NCBI GenBank assembly: GCA_964386435.1
Contig: CAYLSV010000052.1
Location: forward strand, 1 to 22,630
Direction of reading: 5' to 3'
Source: CAYLSV01 sp964386435
Lineage (GTDB): Bacteria; Planctomycetota; Phycisphaerae; Tepidisphaerales; Tepidisphaeraceae
DNA length: 22,630 nt
Shown here one piece after another: positions 13,925 to 21,027 of this stretch. The notes under the pieces were generated by a model, which was given only the letters and a program-made list of their open reading frames with translations, had not been told where the DNA came from and searched no databases. Numbering within the stretch: the first letter of the stretch is position 1; each line of letters opens with the position of its first letter. The position numbers were made by a program, and so were the translations under genes.

Positions 13925-14932
13925 ATGGCCGCCGATCCGATTGACCCGACTGCCCCGCCGGAGCACAACATCACCGGCCGCCGGCTCGACGATCTGCCGC
14001 CGCCGATGGTGCCGGTGACGGACTGTCACACCCACCTGCTCGCCGCCCGCCACGCCGACGCTTTCTTCGCCTCGGCCGACCGGTTCGGCATGAAGCAGAT
14101 TCTCACGATGACCCCGCTCGACGAGGCCAAGCCTTTGCTCGACTCCCGGCACGGCGACCGGGTCACGCTCATCAACGTCCCGCCGTGGGCCCCGGATCTG
14201 CCCGATTACACGCCGCTGTACGCCGACGATTTGTTCAGAAAACGGCTCGACGCCTTCCACGACCTCGGCAGCCGGGTGGTCAAGTTTCACCAAGCCCCCG
14301 GCAGCATGAGCAAGCACGGTCTCCAACTCGGCTCCGACCGCCACCGGAAGCTGCTGGACCTGGTGGTCCAGAGCGGCAGCATCATCATGTCGCACATCGG
14401 CGACCCGACCCTCTGGTACGAAGGCCGCTACGCCGAGGAGCCGAAAACCTTCGGCCGGCGTGATGCCCATTACGCCGCCTGGGAAAAGCTGCTCGACGAC
14501 TACCGCGGCCACCCGTGGTGGGGCGCTCACCTCGGCGGCAACCCGGAGGATCTGCCCCGCATTCAGAACCTGCTCGACACCTTCCCCGACCTCTGGCTCG
14601 ACCTTTCGGCCACCCGCTGGATCGTCCGCGAGCTCAGCGGCCGGCGGGACGAAGCCCGCGAGTTCATCATAAGCAACCAGGACCGCCTGATCTGGGGCAG
14701 CGATCAGGTCAGCGGCGACGACCGCGGCGAGCCGTTCTACGACAGCCGCTGGTGGTGCCACCGGACGCTGTTCGAGACGGCCTTCATCGGCACCAGCCCG
14801 ATCCGCGACCCCGACGTCGAGGGCGGCCGCGTCACGATCCGCGGCCTCGCCCTACCGGACGGCGTGCTGGAGAAAATTTACCACACCAACATCCGCCGCC
14901 TGCTGCAGCTCGTGGGCGTCGATTTGGATTGA
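13925..14932 (+). CDS. Amidohydrolase family protein (amidohydrolase-2 / TIM-barrel)
   Basis: This 335-residue cytoplasmic metal-dependent hydrolase or decarboxylase belongs to the amidohydrolase superfamily. Likely metal ligands and active-site residues are H35 and H37 in DCHTHL, K120/H122 in VVKFH, H157 in IIMSHIGDP, H202 in WGAHLGGNPED, and D260 in LIWGSDQV. The segment GNPEDLPRIQNLLDTFPDLWLDLSATRW is typical of amidohydrolase-2 members. The substrate cannot be deduced. An N-terminal extension of about 30 residues precedes the first strand, and in-frame starts downstream would remove little of the fold. It is divergent from the metalloprotease, with 162 bases between, and converges on the alpha/beta-hydrolase-like gene. 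Confidence 0.88.
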   Translation: MAADPIDPTAPPEHNITGRRLDDLPPPMVPVTDCHTHLLAARHADAFFASADRFGMKQILTMTPLDEAKPLLDSRHGDRVTLINVPPWAPDLPDYTPLYADDLFRKRLDAFHDLGSRVVKFHQAPGSMSKHGLQLGSDRHRKLLDLVVQSGSIIMSHIGDPTLWYEGRYAEEPKTFGRRDAHYAAWEKLLDDYRGHPWWGAHLGGNPEDLPRIQNLLDTFPDLWLDLSATRWIVRELSGRRDEAREFIISNQDRLIWGSDQVSGDDRGEPFYDSRWWCHRTLFETAFIGTSPIRDPDVEGGRVTIRGLALPDGVLEKIYHTNIRRLLQLVGVDLD

Positions 14933-14946
14933 CTTCGACTCGATGG

Positions 14947-14977
14947 GGTAGCTGCGGTGCAACGCACCGCAGGTACC
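14947..14977. repeat. GGTAGCTGCG-type hairpin element, copy 2
   Basis: GGTA-G-CTGCGGTGC / aac / GCACCGCAG-G-TACC: a perfect 9-bp stem, one G·G mismatch, then four more pairs. It lies between the convergent amidohydrolase and hydrolase-like genes and shares its outer frame with the element at 8942-8983. It could terminate both transcripts, though no T-run is present. Confidence 0.65.
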
Positions 14978-14996
14978 TCACGACTCTCGAAAACAA

Positions 14997-15833
14997 CTAC
15001 CGCCCCATCGTGGCGTCGAGGTACGCCACCATCGGGGCGGCGCTCAGGTCGTCGACAAACAGCATTCGCCCGCCGGTCATGCCCTCGGGTGGCCGGTGCA
15101 GCACCACGGCCGCGGCGGGGAGGGCGATGGCCGCGGCGGAGGAGTCGCCCGAGGCCACCACGGCCACCGCGCCGACGCCGGCCCGGTGCCGCACGTGCTC
15201 GAAGGCGGCGGCGACATCGGCTTGGTGTTTGGCCGGTTGCCGCAAATGCCAACCGCTCTCGCCGGTGCCGCGGGGTTCGAGCAGCATCACGTGAAACCCC
15301 GCCGCGTGCAGCGGCCCCACCAAGTGTGCCAGTTGCCCCCCGCCGTGCCCGCCGCCGGGCACCAGCAACACCGCCGGTCGGTCCATCAGCGCCCGCTCCC
15401 GCCGACCCGCCACGAACAACCCGCTCACCGCCACGCCGTCGACCGACTCAAGCGTCACCACGTCGTGCCGCAGCCCGATTGAAGCCGCCTCCCCCGGAAT
15501 CGGCCACATCCGCATCACCCCGTCGCCCGCCCACGCCATCCCGCCCAACAGCCCGCCCCCCAGCAGCCACATCGCCAGCCGCACCCCCAGCCGCCCCGCC
15601 GTCGGCCGCACGAGCCGCCCCCGCAACAGCCCGCCCCACTCCGCGACCAGCAGCCCCAGCACGACGGCCACCACCCGCCGCGTTTTCCGCAGAATCTCCC
15701 ACAGCGCCGCCCCCACCGCCGTCGCCGCGCCCAGCACATGCCGCCAATCGGGCAGCAAACGCATCGGGTCGAGCTGCTCGTGCAGCTCGGCGGCGGGCAG
15801 CGGATTGAGGCTCGGACGGTTCACGCTGCCCAT
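14997..15833 (-). CDS. Membrane-anchored alpha/beta-hydrolase-like protein lacking a visible catalytic histidine
   Basis: The 278-residue protein has an N-terminal region with hydrophobic segments near 53-64 and 86-101 (one or two membrane helices). An alpha/beta-hydrolase core follows: VDGVAVSGLFV, AVLLVPGGGHGGG (oxyanion strand and loop, 154-166), HVMLLEPRGTGESGW (181-195), and a nucleophile elbow SGDSSAAA with S231 in place of GxSxG. Only 47 residues follow the elbow; D261/D262 could serve as acid but no histidine lies after them. The lid and C-terminal part of the fold are missing. It may be a degenerate or non-enzymatic member, or use another histidine. The start ATG 15833 has no Shine-Dalgarno; TTGAAT lies eight bases upstream. 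Confidence 0.78.
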   Translation of the reverse strand: MGSVNRPSLNPLPAAELHEQLDPMRLLPDWRHVLGAATAVGAALWEILRKTRRVVAVVLGLLVAEWGGLLRGRLVRPTAGRLGVRLAMWLLGGGLLGGMAWAGDGVMRMWPIPGEAASIGLRHDVVTLESVDGVAVSGLFVAGRRERALMDRPAVLLVPGGGHGGGQLAHLVGPLHAAGFHVMLLEPRGTGESGWHLRQPAKHQADVAAAFEHVRHRAGVGAVAVVASGDSSAAAIALPAAAVVLHRPPEGMTGGRMLFVDDLSAAPMVAYLDATMGR

Positions 15834-15903
15834 GACCTACAATTCAACGGGCGATTCGTCGAGCGTCGGACCGACCGATAACTGCCGCCGGACCCTGCCA
15901 AAC

Positions 15904-15931
15904 TTGACGCCGCCCCGGCCCGTGGTAGCGT
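15904..15931 (+). promoter_or_regulatory. Candidate promoter for the single-pass membrane protein
   Basis: TTGACG (five of six) and TAGCGT are 16 bases apart; the leader would be about 35 bases. TAGCGT resembles the TACCGT elements elsewhere in the window. Confidence 0.45.
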
Positions 15932-15973
15932 CCGGCACAGCGTTCGCTGCCGAAAAGCGACCGCTTCAACCTG

Positions 15974-17209
15974 ATGGCCAAACGCAAAAAAGTCCCGCTG
16001 TTCGAGGTGATCCAGGAGAGCCGCCTGAAGGAGCAGATGCGCGCCGACCGCGAGCGGGAAAAAACCGAGCGGGAGAGCCGCCGAACCACCGCGCCGGGTG
16101 CCTCCACGACACAGGCGAAGTCGCACGCCGATTTATTCGCCCCCCGGCACGCCGCGAAGCAGCCTGGCGTGTTCAGCCGGTTCGGCTCGGCCGCGAAGGC
16201 GTTCACCGCCGCGCTCAAGGGGCCGGCCAAGCCCGCCGGGCCGGCACCTGTGCAGAAGATCGAAGCCGCCGTCGCCAAACCGCAGCCGGTGCGCCAGCCC
16301 GAGCCAACCGCGCCGGCGAGTGACCCGACCGCCGGCCGCTCCGCCGGCAACCTCCGCCGCCGGCCGGCCAAGAGCGTCGTCCCGCCCGAGCCAATCGCCC
16401 CGCCGCCGCCCGTGCAAAAGTCGGTTCAGAAGTCGGTGCCGATCCGCCTCGGCGGTCGCACGTCCACCGCCCACCGCGTCGAAGAACCGTCCTCCCCGCC
16501 GCCGGTCATCAAGCCGCCGAAGAAGCCCGGTAAGCCAATCGGGCAGACGGTTCGCGAAAAGCTCGATCCAATGCTGCGGGCTCTCGGCTACGACGAGCAT
16601 GGGTTCGCCCCCACGCCCCTCGCCGCCGGCCTCGCGGCGATTCTCGTGCTGGGCCTCGTCGGCTACGGCGGCTTCGGCCTGCTCGCCGGTGGCGACGATT
16701 CGGTCGAGATTGCCGACGCCGATCTGCCCGGCAACAACCGGCTGCCGCTGCGGCCCGACGTCATCGACATCGGCGACCCGGCCAACACTGCCCCGCCCGA
16801 CCTCGCCCGCGTCGGCCTGCCCGCGGAGGTCGAAGGCCGCGACGCCCCGCTGCCCGGCGGCGGGTTGCAGCCCGTGGCCGTCCGTCGCGAGGCAGGCCTC
16901 AACTACCTGATTTTCGCCAGCTTCGGCCCCGACGAACGCGTCGACGACGGCCGCGGCCCGCTGAAGATCGACGCCGCCCTCGATTTGCTCCGCCAAAGCG
17001 GCATCGACGCCACCGCCGAGCCCAGCACCAGCCTGCCCGGCTGGACCGGTGCCACCGACGCCCTGTTCCTCGTGAGCACCGAAGGCTTCACCGGCCCAAG
17101 CGACCTCGACCTCGAACGCAGCCAGAACGCGATCATTTCCCTGAACGAGCAGGAGACGGACCTGCCGCCGTTCCAGGTGTCGTCGCTGTACAAGTGGCCC
17201 GGATCTTGA
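15974..17209 (+). CDS. Single-pass membrane protein of unknown function with LFEVI N-terminal motif
   Basis: This 411-residue protein is not recognised as a known enzyme. It begins with KRKKVPLFEVIQESR, a short motif I associate with planctomycete envelope proteins, then a highly charged helix (16-37). A long proline/alanine/lysine-rich, probably disordered stretch follows (40-190). One transmembrane helix (about 215-238, PLAAGLAAILVLGLVGYGGFGLL) leads to an outer domain of about 170 residues ending …FQVSSLYKWPGS. The outer part has a compact block NYLIFASFGPDER … KIDAALDLLRQSGIDATAE … ALFLVSTEGF, which looks like an alpha/beta domain with ferredoxin-like or SPOR-like character. Orientation with the N-terminus inside is inferred from charge. 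It is divergent from the hydrolase-like gene and 101 bases upstream of the M42 gene. Confidence 0.82.
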   Translation: MAKRKKVPLFEVIQESRLKEQMRADREREKTERESRRTTAPGASTTQAKSHADLFAPRHAAKQPGVFSRFGSAAKAFTAALKGPAKPAGPAPVQKIEAAVAKPQPVRQPEPTAPASDPTAGRSAGNLRRRPAKSVVPPEPIAPPPPVQKSVQKSVPIRLGGRTSTAHRVEEPSSPPPVIKPPKKPGKPIGQTVREKLDPMLRALGYDEHGFAPTPLAAGLAAILVLGLVGYGGFGLLAGGDDSVEIADADLPGNNRLPLRPDVIDIGDPANTAPPDLARVGLPAEVEGRDAPLPGGGLQPVAVRREAGLNYLIFASFGPDERVDDGRGPLKIDAALDLLRQSGIDATAEPSTSLPGWTGATDALFLVSTEGFTGPSDLDLERSQNAIISLNEQETDLPPFQVSSLYKWPGS

Positions 17210-17275
17210 GCGGCGGGGGACACTGGAACAGGGCGCACTGGATCGGTTTCAGCAGGCTTCGAGACATTCCGAAGT

Positions 17276-17304
17276 TTCACGCTGCACCACTTTTGCGATA
17301 CAAC
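17276..17304 (+). promoter_or_regulatory. Candidate promoter for the M42-like peptidase, leaderless
   Basis: TTCACG and TACAAC are 17 bases apart (four of six matches each), and TACAAC ends six bases before ATG 17311. Transcription would start at or beside the start codon, where no Shine-Dalgarno exists. Confidence 0.42.
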
Positions 17305-17310
17305 CTGACG

Positions 17311-18423
17311 ATGGCCCCGCAAGCTGACCTCGACCTGCTGCTCGACCTCTGCCGCCAGCCGACGGCGGCGTTCCTGGAGGACAAGCCGCTGGCGGTCGTG
17401 GATGAGTTCGCTGCCGGGCTCAAGCACGTTCAGCGGAAAACCGACCGCTGGGGCAATCGGTTGTTCACGCTGCCGGGCACGGACCGCAAGGCCCCGCGGA
17501 TCGTCTTCGTCGCCCACCTCGACCACCCCGGCTTCGCCAGCGGCGAGATGAACCCGGACGACAAAACCCTCGCCTGCGAGTTCCGCGGCGGCGTGCTGGC
17601 CAGCTACCTGCCGGAGACGAAGGTGCGGTTTTTCACCGACGACGGCGAGGTTCGCGGCAAGGTCGTGAGCGCCGAAGGCGACGAGCGGGGCTACGCCACG
17701 TCGGCGGTGGTGAGGGTGAAGAAGCTTGTGCCGCCCAACGTGCCGGGCATGTTCGATTTGCCGGCGGGGAAGCTGGGCAAGCGGAAGTTCCGCGGCCGGG
17801 TCTGCGATGACCTTGCCGGCGCGGCGGCGTGTCTGGCGGCCTTGCGGCGACTGCACGAGCTTGAGGATAAACCCGCCAGCGACTTCGGCGTCCTTTTGAC
17901 CCGCGGCGAGGAGGTCGGCTTCATCGGCGCCATTGCCGCGGCGACCAAGCGGCCGACGCTGCTGCGGAAAAGCGACAGTCTGATCAGCGTCGAGTGCTCT
18001 GCCGAGCAACCCGCCGCCCAGCAGGGCAAGGGCGTGGTGCTGCGGATCGGCGACAAGGTGAGCGTGTTCGACAGTGCCCTGGGCCGGTTCATGACCGAGC
18101 AGGCCGACGCCTTGGCCGAGGGTGACAAGAAGTTCAAGTACAGCCGCGCCCTGATGCCCGGCGGGGCGTGCGAGGCGACGCCGTTCAACGCCTACGGCTA
18201 CCGCGCCGCCGCCGCGTGCGTGCCGCTGCGGAACTACCACAACATGGACCGTGACAAGCAGCGGATCGCCGCCGAGGCGATCGATTTGCGCGATTGGTCG
18301 AACATGGTCGCCCTGTTCACCCGGCTTGGCCAGACCCACGGCGAGTTCGATCCGACGCAGCCGGACCTGAAAACCAAGCTCGCCGAGCGGTTTGACAAAT
18401 GGCAGGGGCATCTTTCCGCCTGA
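17311..18423 (+). CDS. M42-like (M20/M28 clan) metallo-aminopeptidase
   Basis: This 370-residue soluble co-catalytic zinc peptidase resembles M42 glutamyl aminopeptidases/TET enzymes. Likely metal and catalytic residues are H69 and D71 in VAHLDHPGF, D166 in VCDDLAGAA, catalytic E200/E201 in TRGEEVGFIGA, E228 in ISVECS, and H310 in RNYHNMD. An inserted small beta domain (about 88-160) matches the dimerisation domain of M42 enzymes. The usual Asp of the fourth ligand appears to be Glu (E228), a known variation in the clan. ATG 17311 starts the natural family N-terminus; an in-frame upstream start would overlap the preceding gene. It probably acts on peptides in the cytoplasm. Confidence 0.88.
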   Translation: MAPQADLDLLLDLCRQPTAAFLEDKPLAVVDEFAAGLKHVQRKTDRWGNRLFTLPGTDRKAPRIVFVAHLDHPGFASGEMNPDDKTLACEFRGGVLASYLPETKVRFFTDDGEVRGKVVSAEGDERGYATSAVVRVKKLVPPNVPGMFDLPAGKLGKRKFRGRVCDDLAGAAACLAALRRLHELEDKPASDFGVLLTRGEEVGFIGAIAAATKRPTLLRKSDSLISVECSAEQPAAQQGKGVVLRIGDKVSVFDSALGRFMTEQADALAEGDKKFKYSRALMPGGACEATPFNAYGYRAAAACVPLRNYHNMDRDKQRIAAEAIDLRDWSNMVALFTRLGQTHGEFDPTQPDLKTKLAERFDKWQGHLSA

Positions 18424-18446
18424 GCTTCGGCCTGACCGGTCGCCGT

Positions 18447-18475
18447 TTGGCGCGGCGGGGGCCACCGCGTATGCT
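18447..18475 (+). promoter_or_regulatory. Candidate promoter of the vWA-ExbB-ExbD cluster
   Basis: TTGGCG and TATGCT are exactly 17 bases apart (four of six each) and end 12 bases before ATG 18488, predicting a leader of about six bases. It lies in the gap after the M42 stop, so the cluster probably has its own transcript. Confidence 0.48.
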
Positions 18476-18487
18476 TTTGCCCCAGGC

Positions 18488-19603
18488 ATGGCCGAGCAAC
18501 CTTCAACCAATCCGCCCGACGCGCCGCTGGACGAGGACGTGCTGGGCGAGCCGGACCAGGCGCTGGCCGATGAGGTCGTCACCGCCCCGCGGCGGCGGCT
18601 GTCGTTCTGGGATCAGGCGTGGGTGCAAAACCTGCTGCCCATGTTCTCGAGTCTGGGCATGCACCTGCTGCTCCTCGGTGGCGGCCTGCTGCTGCTGCCG
18701 GCGGTGATTCCCGATGACGATGAGCCCGACGCCGAGGTGCTTGTCGTCGCCGACGCCAGTTTCACCGACGATTCGGGCGACGTGGGCGGCCTGATCAACC
18801 CCGGCCTCAACGACAATGCCGAGCAGTCGGCCAACCAGAACGTCGACGCCGCGGCCGTGAGCGACGGCTTCGCCGAGTCGCGTAGCACCGAGCTGGCCGA
18901 CTCCCTGCTCGACGCCGGCGGCAGCGAGTCGACGACCGACGTGATTGGCGCGGGCGTGGCCACCGGCGACCGATTGGGCGGCAGCGCGTTCGGCGGGGGC
19001 AACCTTGCCCCGTTCGGCCGCCCCGGCGGCGGCGGCACCGCGGGCCCGGCCGCCAGCATCTTCGGCACCGCCAGCAACCTCAAGAGTGTCGCCTATGTCT
19101 GCGACGCCAGCGGCAGCATGGGGGCCAGTGCGTCGCAAAACGACATCCCTTACGACACCCTGCTCGAGCGTGAGCTGCGGACCAGCATCGGCGAGTTGCA
19201 GGCGTACCAGAAGTTCGGCGTCTACTACTTCAGCAACGCCGACAACAACCGCCAGATGTTCGCCGGCGGTGTCCTCAAGTACGCCACCACCAACAACAAA
19301 CGCGAGGCCGGCGAATTCATTGACACCGTCGAGTACTCCGGCGCGACCCAGCCGATCTCGATCCTGCGGCAAGCGTTCCAGCAGAAGCCGCAGCTGCTGT
19401 GGCTGCTCACCGACGGGGCCTTCCGCGACCCCGACGGCGTGATCGCGGAGATCGACGTGTTGAACGCCGATCGGTCGGTGAGGGTCAACACGATTTTGTT
19501 CCTCAACGAGCGGGACACCAGCGCGATTGAGGTGCTGGAAACCATCGCCGAGCGCAACGGCGGCGTGTTCCGACACGTGACCGAGGCGACGCTGTCGCCG
19601 TGA
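18488..19603 (+). CDS. Membrane-anchored von Willebrand factor A domain protein
   Basis: The 371-residue protein has a short acidic cytoplasmic N-terminus, one transmembrane helix (about 50-74, LLPMFSSLGMHLLLLGGGLL), a glycine/serine/aspartate-rich linker (75-195), and a vWA domain (197-371). The metal-ion-dependent adhesion site is intact: DASGS (D206, S208, S210), T287 in SGATQP, and D309 in LLTDGAF. The domain therefore likely binds a divalent metal and a protein partner in the periplasm. It is followed by the ExbB-like gene after 63 bases and two ExbD-like genes, so it may couple a proton-driven motor to an envelope target. The partner is unknown. ATG 18488 follows the promoter noted above and has no Shine-Dalgarno. 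Confidence 0.88.
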   Translation: MAEQPSTNPPDAPLDEDVLGEPDQALADEVVTAPRRRLSFWDQAWVQNLLPMFSSLGMHLLLLGGGLLLLPAVIPDDDEPDAEVLVVADASFTDDSGDVGGLINPGLNDNAEQSANQNVDAAAVSDGFAESRSTELADSLLDAGGSESTTDVIGAGVATGDRLGGSAFGGGNLAPFGRPGGGGTAGPAASIFGTASNLKSVAYVCDASGSMGASASQNDIPYDTLLERELRTSIGELQAYQKFGVYYFSNADNNRQMFAGGVLKYATTNNKREAGEFIDTVEYSGATQPISILRQAFQQKPQLLWLLTDGAFRDPDGVIAEIDVLNADRSVRVNTILFLNERDTSAIEVLETIAERNGGVFRHVTEATLSP

Positions 19604-19666
19604 CCATTGGCCGGCCGATGTGCCGGTTGTTCTGACGTTTCACCCCCTGCCTTTCCTTCTCCTTTC

Positions 19667-20533
19667 ATGCCGAACGCCTCGTCCTCCCCCGCCCGCCGAT
19701 TTTGGCCGCGGGCCGTGCACCTGTCGCTGCTGGCCGCGGGTGCCGGCTACCTGATCGCCCGCCCGGCCCTTGCCCAGGACGCCGGAGACGCCGGCGGCGG
19801 TAGCGGCGTGGCGGCCAGCCCGTTCAGTCTGCTGCTCAACACGCTGCTCGACGGCGACGTGATCTCACTGATCATCGTCGCCCTCTCCATCGTCGCCGTC
19901 ACGCTCATCATTCAGGCCGCAATCCGCGTCCGCAAAAGCGTGCTCGTCCCCGAAACCAGCGACGAAGCGATTCGCAACATGATCGAGCAGCGGCGGTATA
20001 AAGAGCTGCTGGAGTTCACCGAGAACGACCCGAGCTTCGTCAGTCGCAGCCTCGCCCCGGCACTGCGGCGGGCGCCGAACTTCACGCTGATGAAAGAAGC
20101 TTTGGAAGTCGGCGTCGGCGAAGAAACGGCCGAGGAGTTCCGCCGGCTGGAGTACATCAACATCCTGGCCAACATCGGCCCGCTGCTGGGGCTGATGGGC
20201 ACGGTGTTCGGCATCATGAGCGCCTTCACCGGCCTGGCCAGCACCGACGGCAACGCCGACGTCGGCAGCCTCGCCAGCGGCATCAGCGTCGCACTCGGCA
20301 CCACGCTGCTGGGGCTGATCCTGGCCGTGCCGTGCGTCGTGGCCTACGGCATTTTCCGCACGCGGGTCGACCGGATCACCACCGAGGGCGCGCTGCGGGC
20401 CGAGGACCACTTGCTGATGATGAAGGCCGAGGGCGGCTCGTCGAGTTCGTCCGGCTCGTCCGGCTCGTCCGGTTCGTCGAGCTCCGGCCGTTCCAGCGCC
20501 CGCGCCACGCCCAAAGCCAAGCCGGCGGAGTAA
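19667..20533 (+). CDS. MotA/TolQ/ExbB-family proton channel subunit
   Basis: The 288-residue inner-membrane protein has a predicted cleavable signal or extra helix first (about 16-37, ending ARPALAQ). Three helices of the family follow: about 64-86 (VISLIIVALSIVAVTLIIQAAI), 166-188 (NILANIGPLLGLMGTVFGIM) and 203-229 (SGISVALGTTLLGLILAVPC). The GxxGTV and TTxxGLxxAxP signatures that line the proton path are present. A cytoplasmic loop (88-160) separates helices 1 and 2. The tail (257-279) is a Ser/Gly tract unusual for ExbB, ending in basic residues. The start ATG 19667 is preceded by a nearly pure pyrimidine stretch, with no Shine-Dalgarno. It should form the pentameric channel around the two ExbD-like products encoded next. 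Confidence 0.92.
   Translation: MPNASSSPARRFWPRAVHLSLLAAGAGYLIARPALAQDAGDAGGGSGVAASPFSLLLNTLLDGDVISLIIVALSIVAVTLIIQAAIRVRKSVLVPETSDEAIRNMIEQRRYKELLEFTENDPSFVSRSLAPALRRAPNFTLMKEALEVGVGEETAEEFRRLEYINILANIGPLLGLMGTVFGIMSAFTGLASTDGNADVGSLASGISVALGTTLLGLILAVPCVVAYGIFRTRVDRITTEGALRAEDHLLMMKAEGGSSSSSGSSGSSGSSSSGRSSARATPKAKPAE
20445..20480 (+). repeat. 9-bp coding tandem repeat in the ExbB-like tail
   Basis: Four units read gttcgtccg, gctcgtccg, gctcgtccg, gttcgtcga, encoding part of the Ser/Gly tail. The unit length keeps the frame, so copy number can vary without breaking the gene. Confidence 0.75.
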
Positions 20534-20544
20534 ACCAGGCCGTC

Positions 20545-21027
20545 ATGCGCATTCGCAAACCCCACATGCCGACCGGGCCCGGCGTGAACATCACGCCGCT
20601 GAGCGACATCATGCTGTCGCTCTTGATCTTCTTCATGCTCGTCAGCCGTGCCGGTGTCGACACGGGGGCCGATCTGGAGATGGTCCTGCCCGAGGTCAGC
20701 GCCGCCACCGAGGAGGAGCTGACGCAGGAGAGCGCGGCGAACACGATTGTGCTCAACCTCTACGCCGGCGTGACTGGCGGCGAGGTCACCGAGATCCGCA
20801 CCCTGCCGCCCCTGGCGACCGAGCCGGTGATGCTGACGATCAGTCCGAACGTTGATGAGCTGCAGCCATACCTCGCCCGCCAGATCGCGGCGAACCCGGA
20901 CCTGTCGGTCGTCCTGCGGGCCGATCAGGGGACGGAGTACCGCTACCTCGAGCCGGTGCTCAAGGCGGCGGCGGCGGCCAAGGTCGGGCAAATCAAATGG
21001 GCCGTGGTTGAGGAGGTGGATCAGTGA
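20545..21027 (+). CDS. ExbD/TolR-family protein 1 (retains the membrane aspartate)
   Basis: The 160-residue protein has a short cytoplasmic N-terminus, one transmembrane helix (about 18-36, PLSDIMLSLLIFFMLVS) and a periplasmic domain (40-160). D21, codon GAC at 20605-20607, aligns with the essential proton-carrying aspartate of ExbD (D25) and TolR (D23). The periplasmic part ends with the typical ExbD block VVLRADQGTEYRYLEPVLKAAAAAKVGQIKWAVVEE. It starts 11 bases after the ExbB-like stop and its stop overlaps the next gene by four bases, so the genes are translated from one message. It should pair with the second ExbD-like protein inside the ExbB-like pentamer. Confidence 0.93.
   Translation: MRIRKPHMPTGPGVNITPLSDIMLSLLIFFMLVSRAGVDTGADLEMVLPEVSAATEEELTQESAANTIVLNLYAGVTGGEVTEIRTLPPLATEPVMLTISPNVDELQPYLARQIAANPDLSVVLRADQGTEYRYLEPVLKAAAAAKVGQIKWAVVEEVDQ

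Noticed and set aside
13763..14761. In-frame N-terminal extension of the metalloprotease
   Set aside because: The extension is antisense to the amidohydrolase; a promoter, GAGG site and LEPR-XLL N-terminus all support ATG 13762.
19631..19666. Pyrimidine-rich stretch before the ExbB-like start as a regulatory site
   Set aside because: It is striking and lacks a Shine-Dalgarno, but no defined structure or motif supports a specific function.
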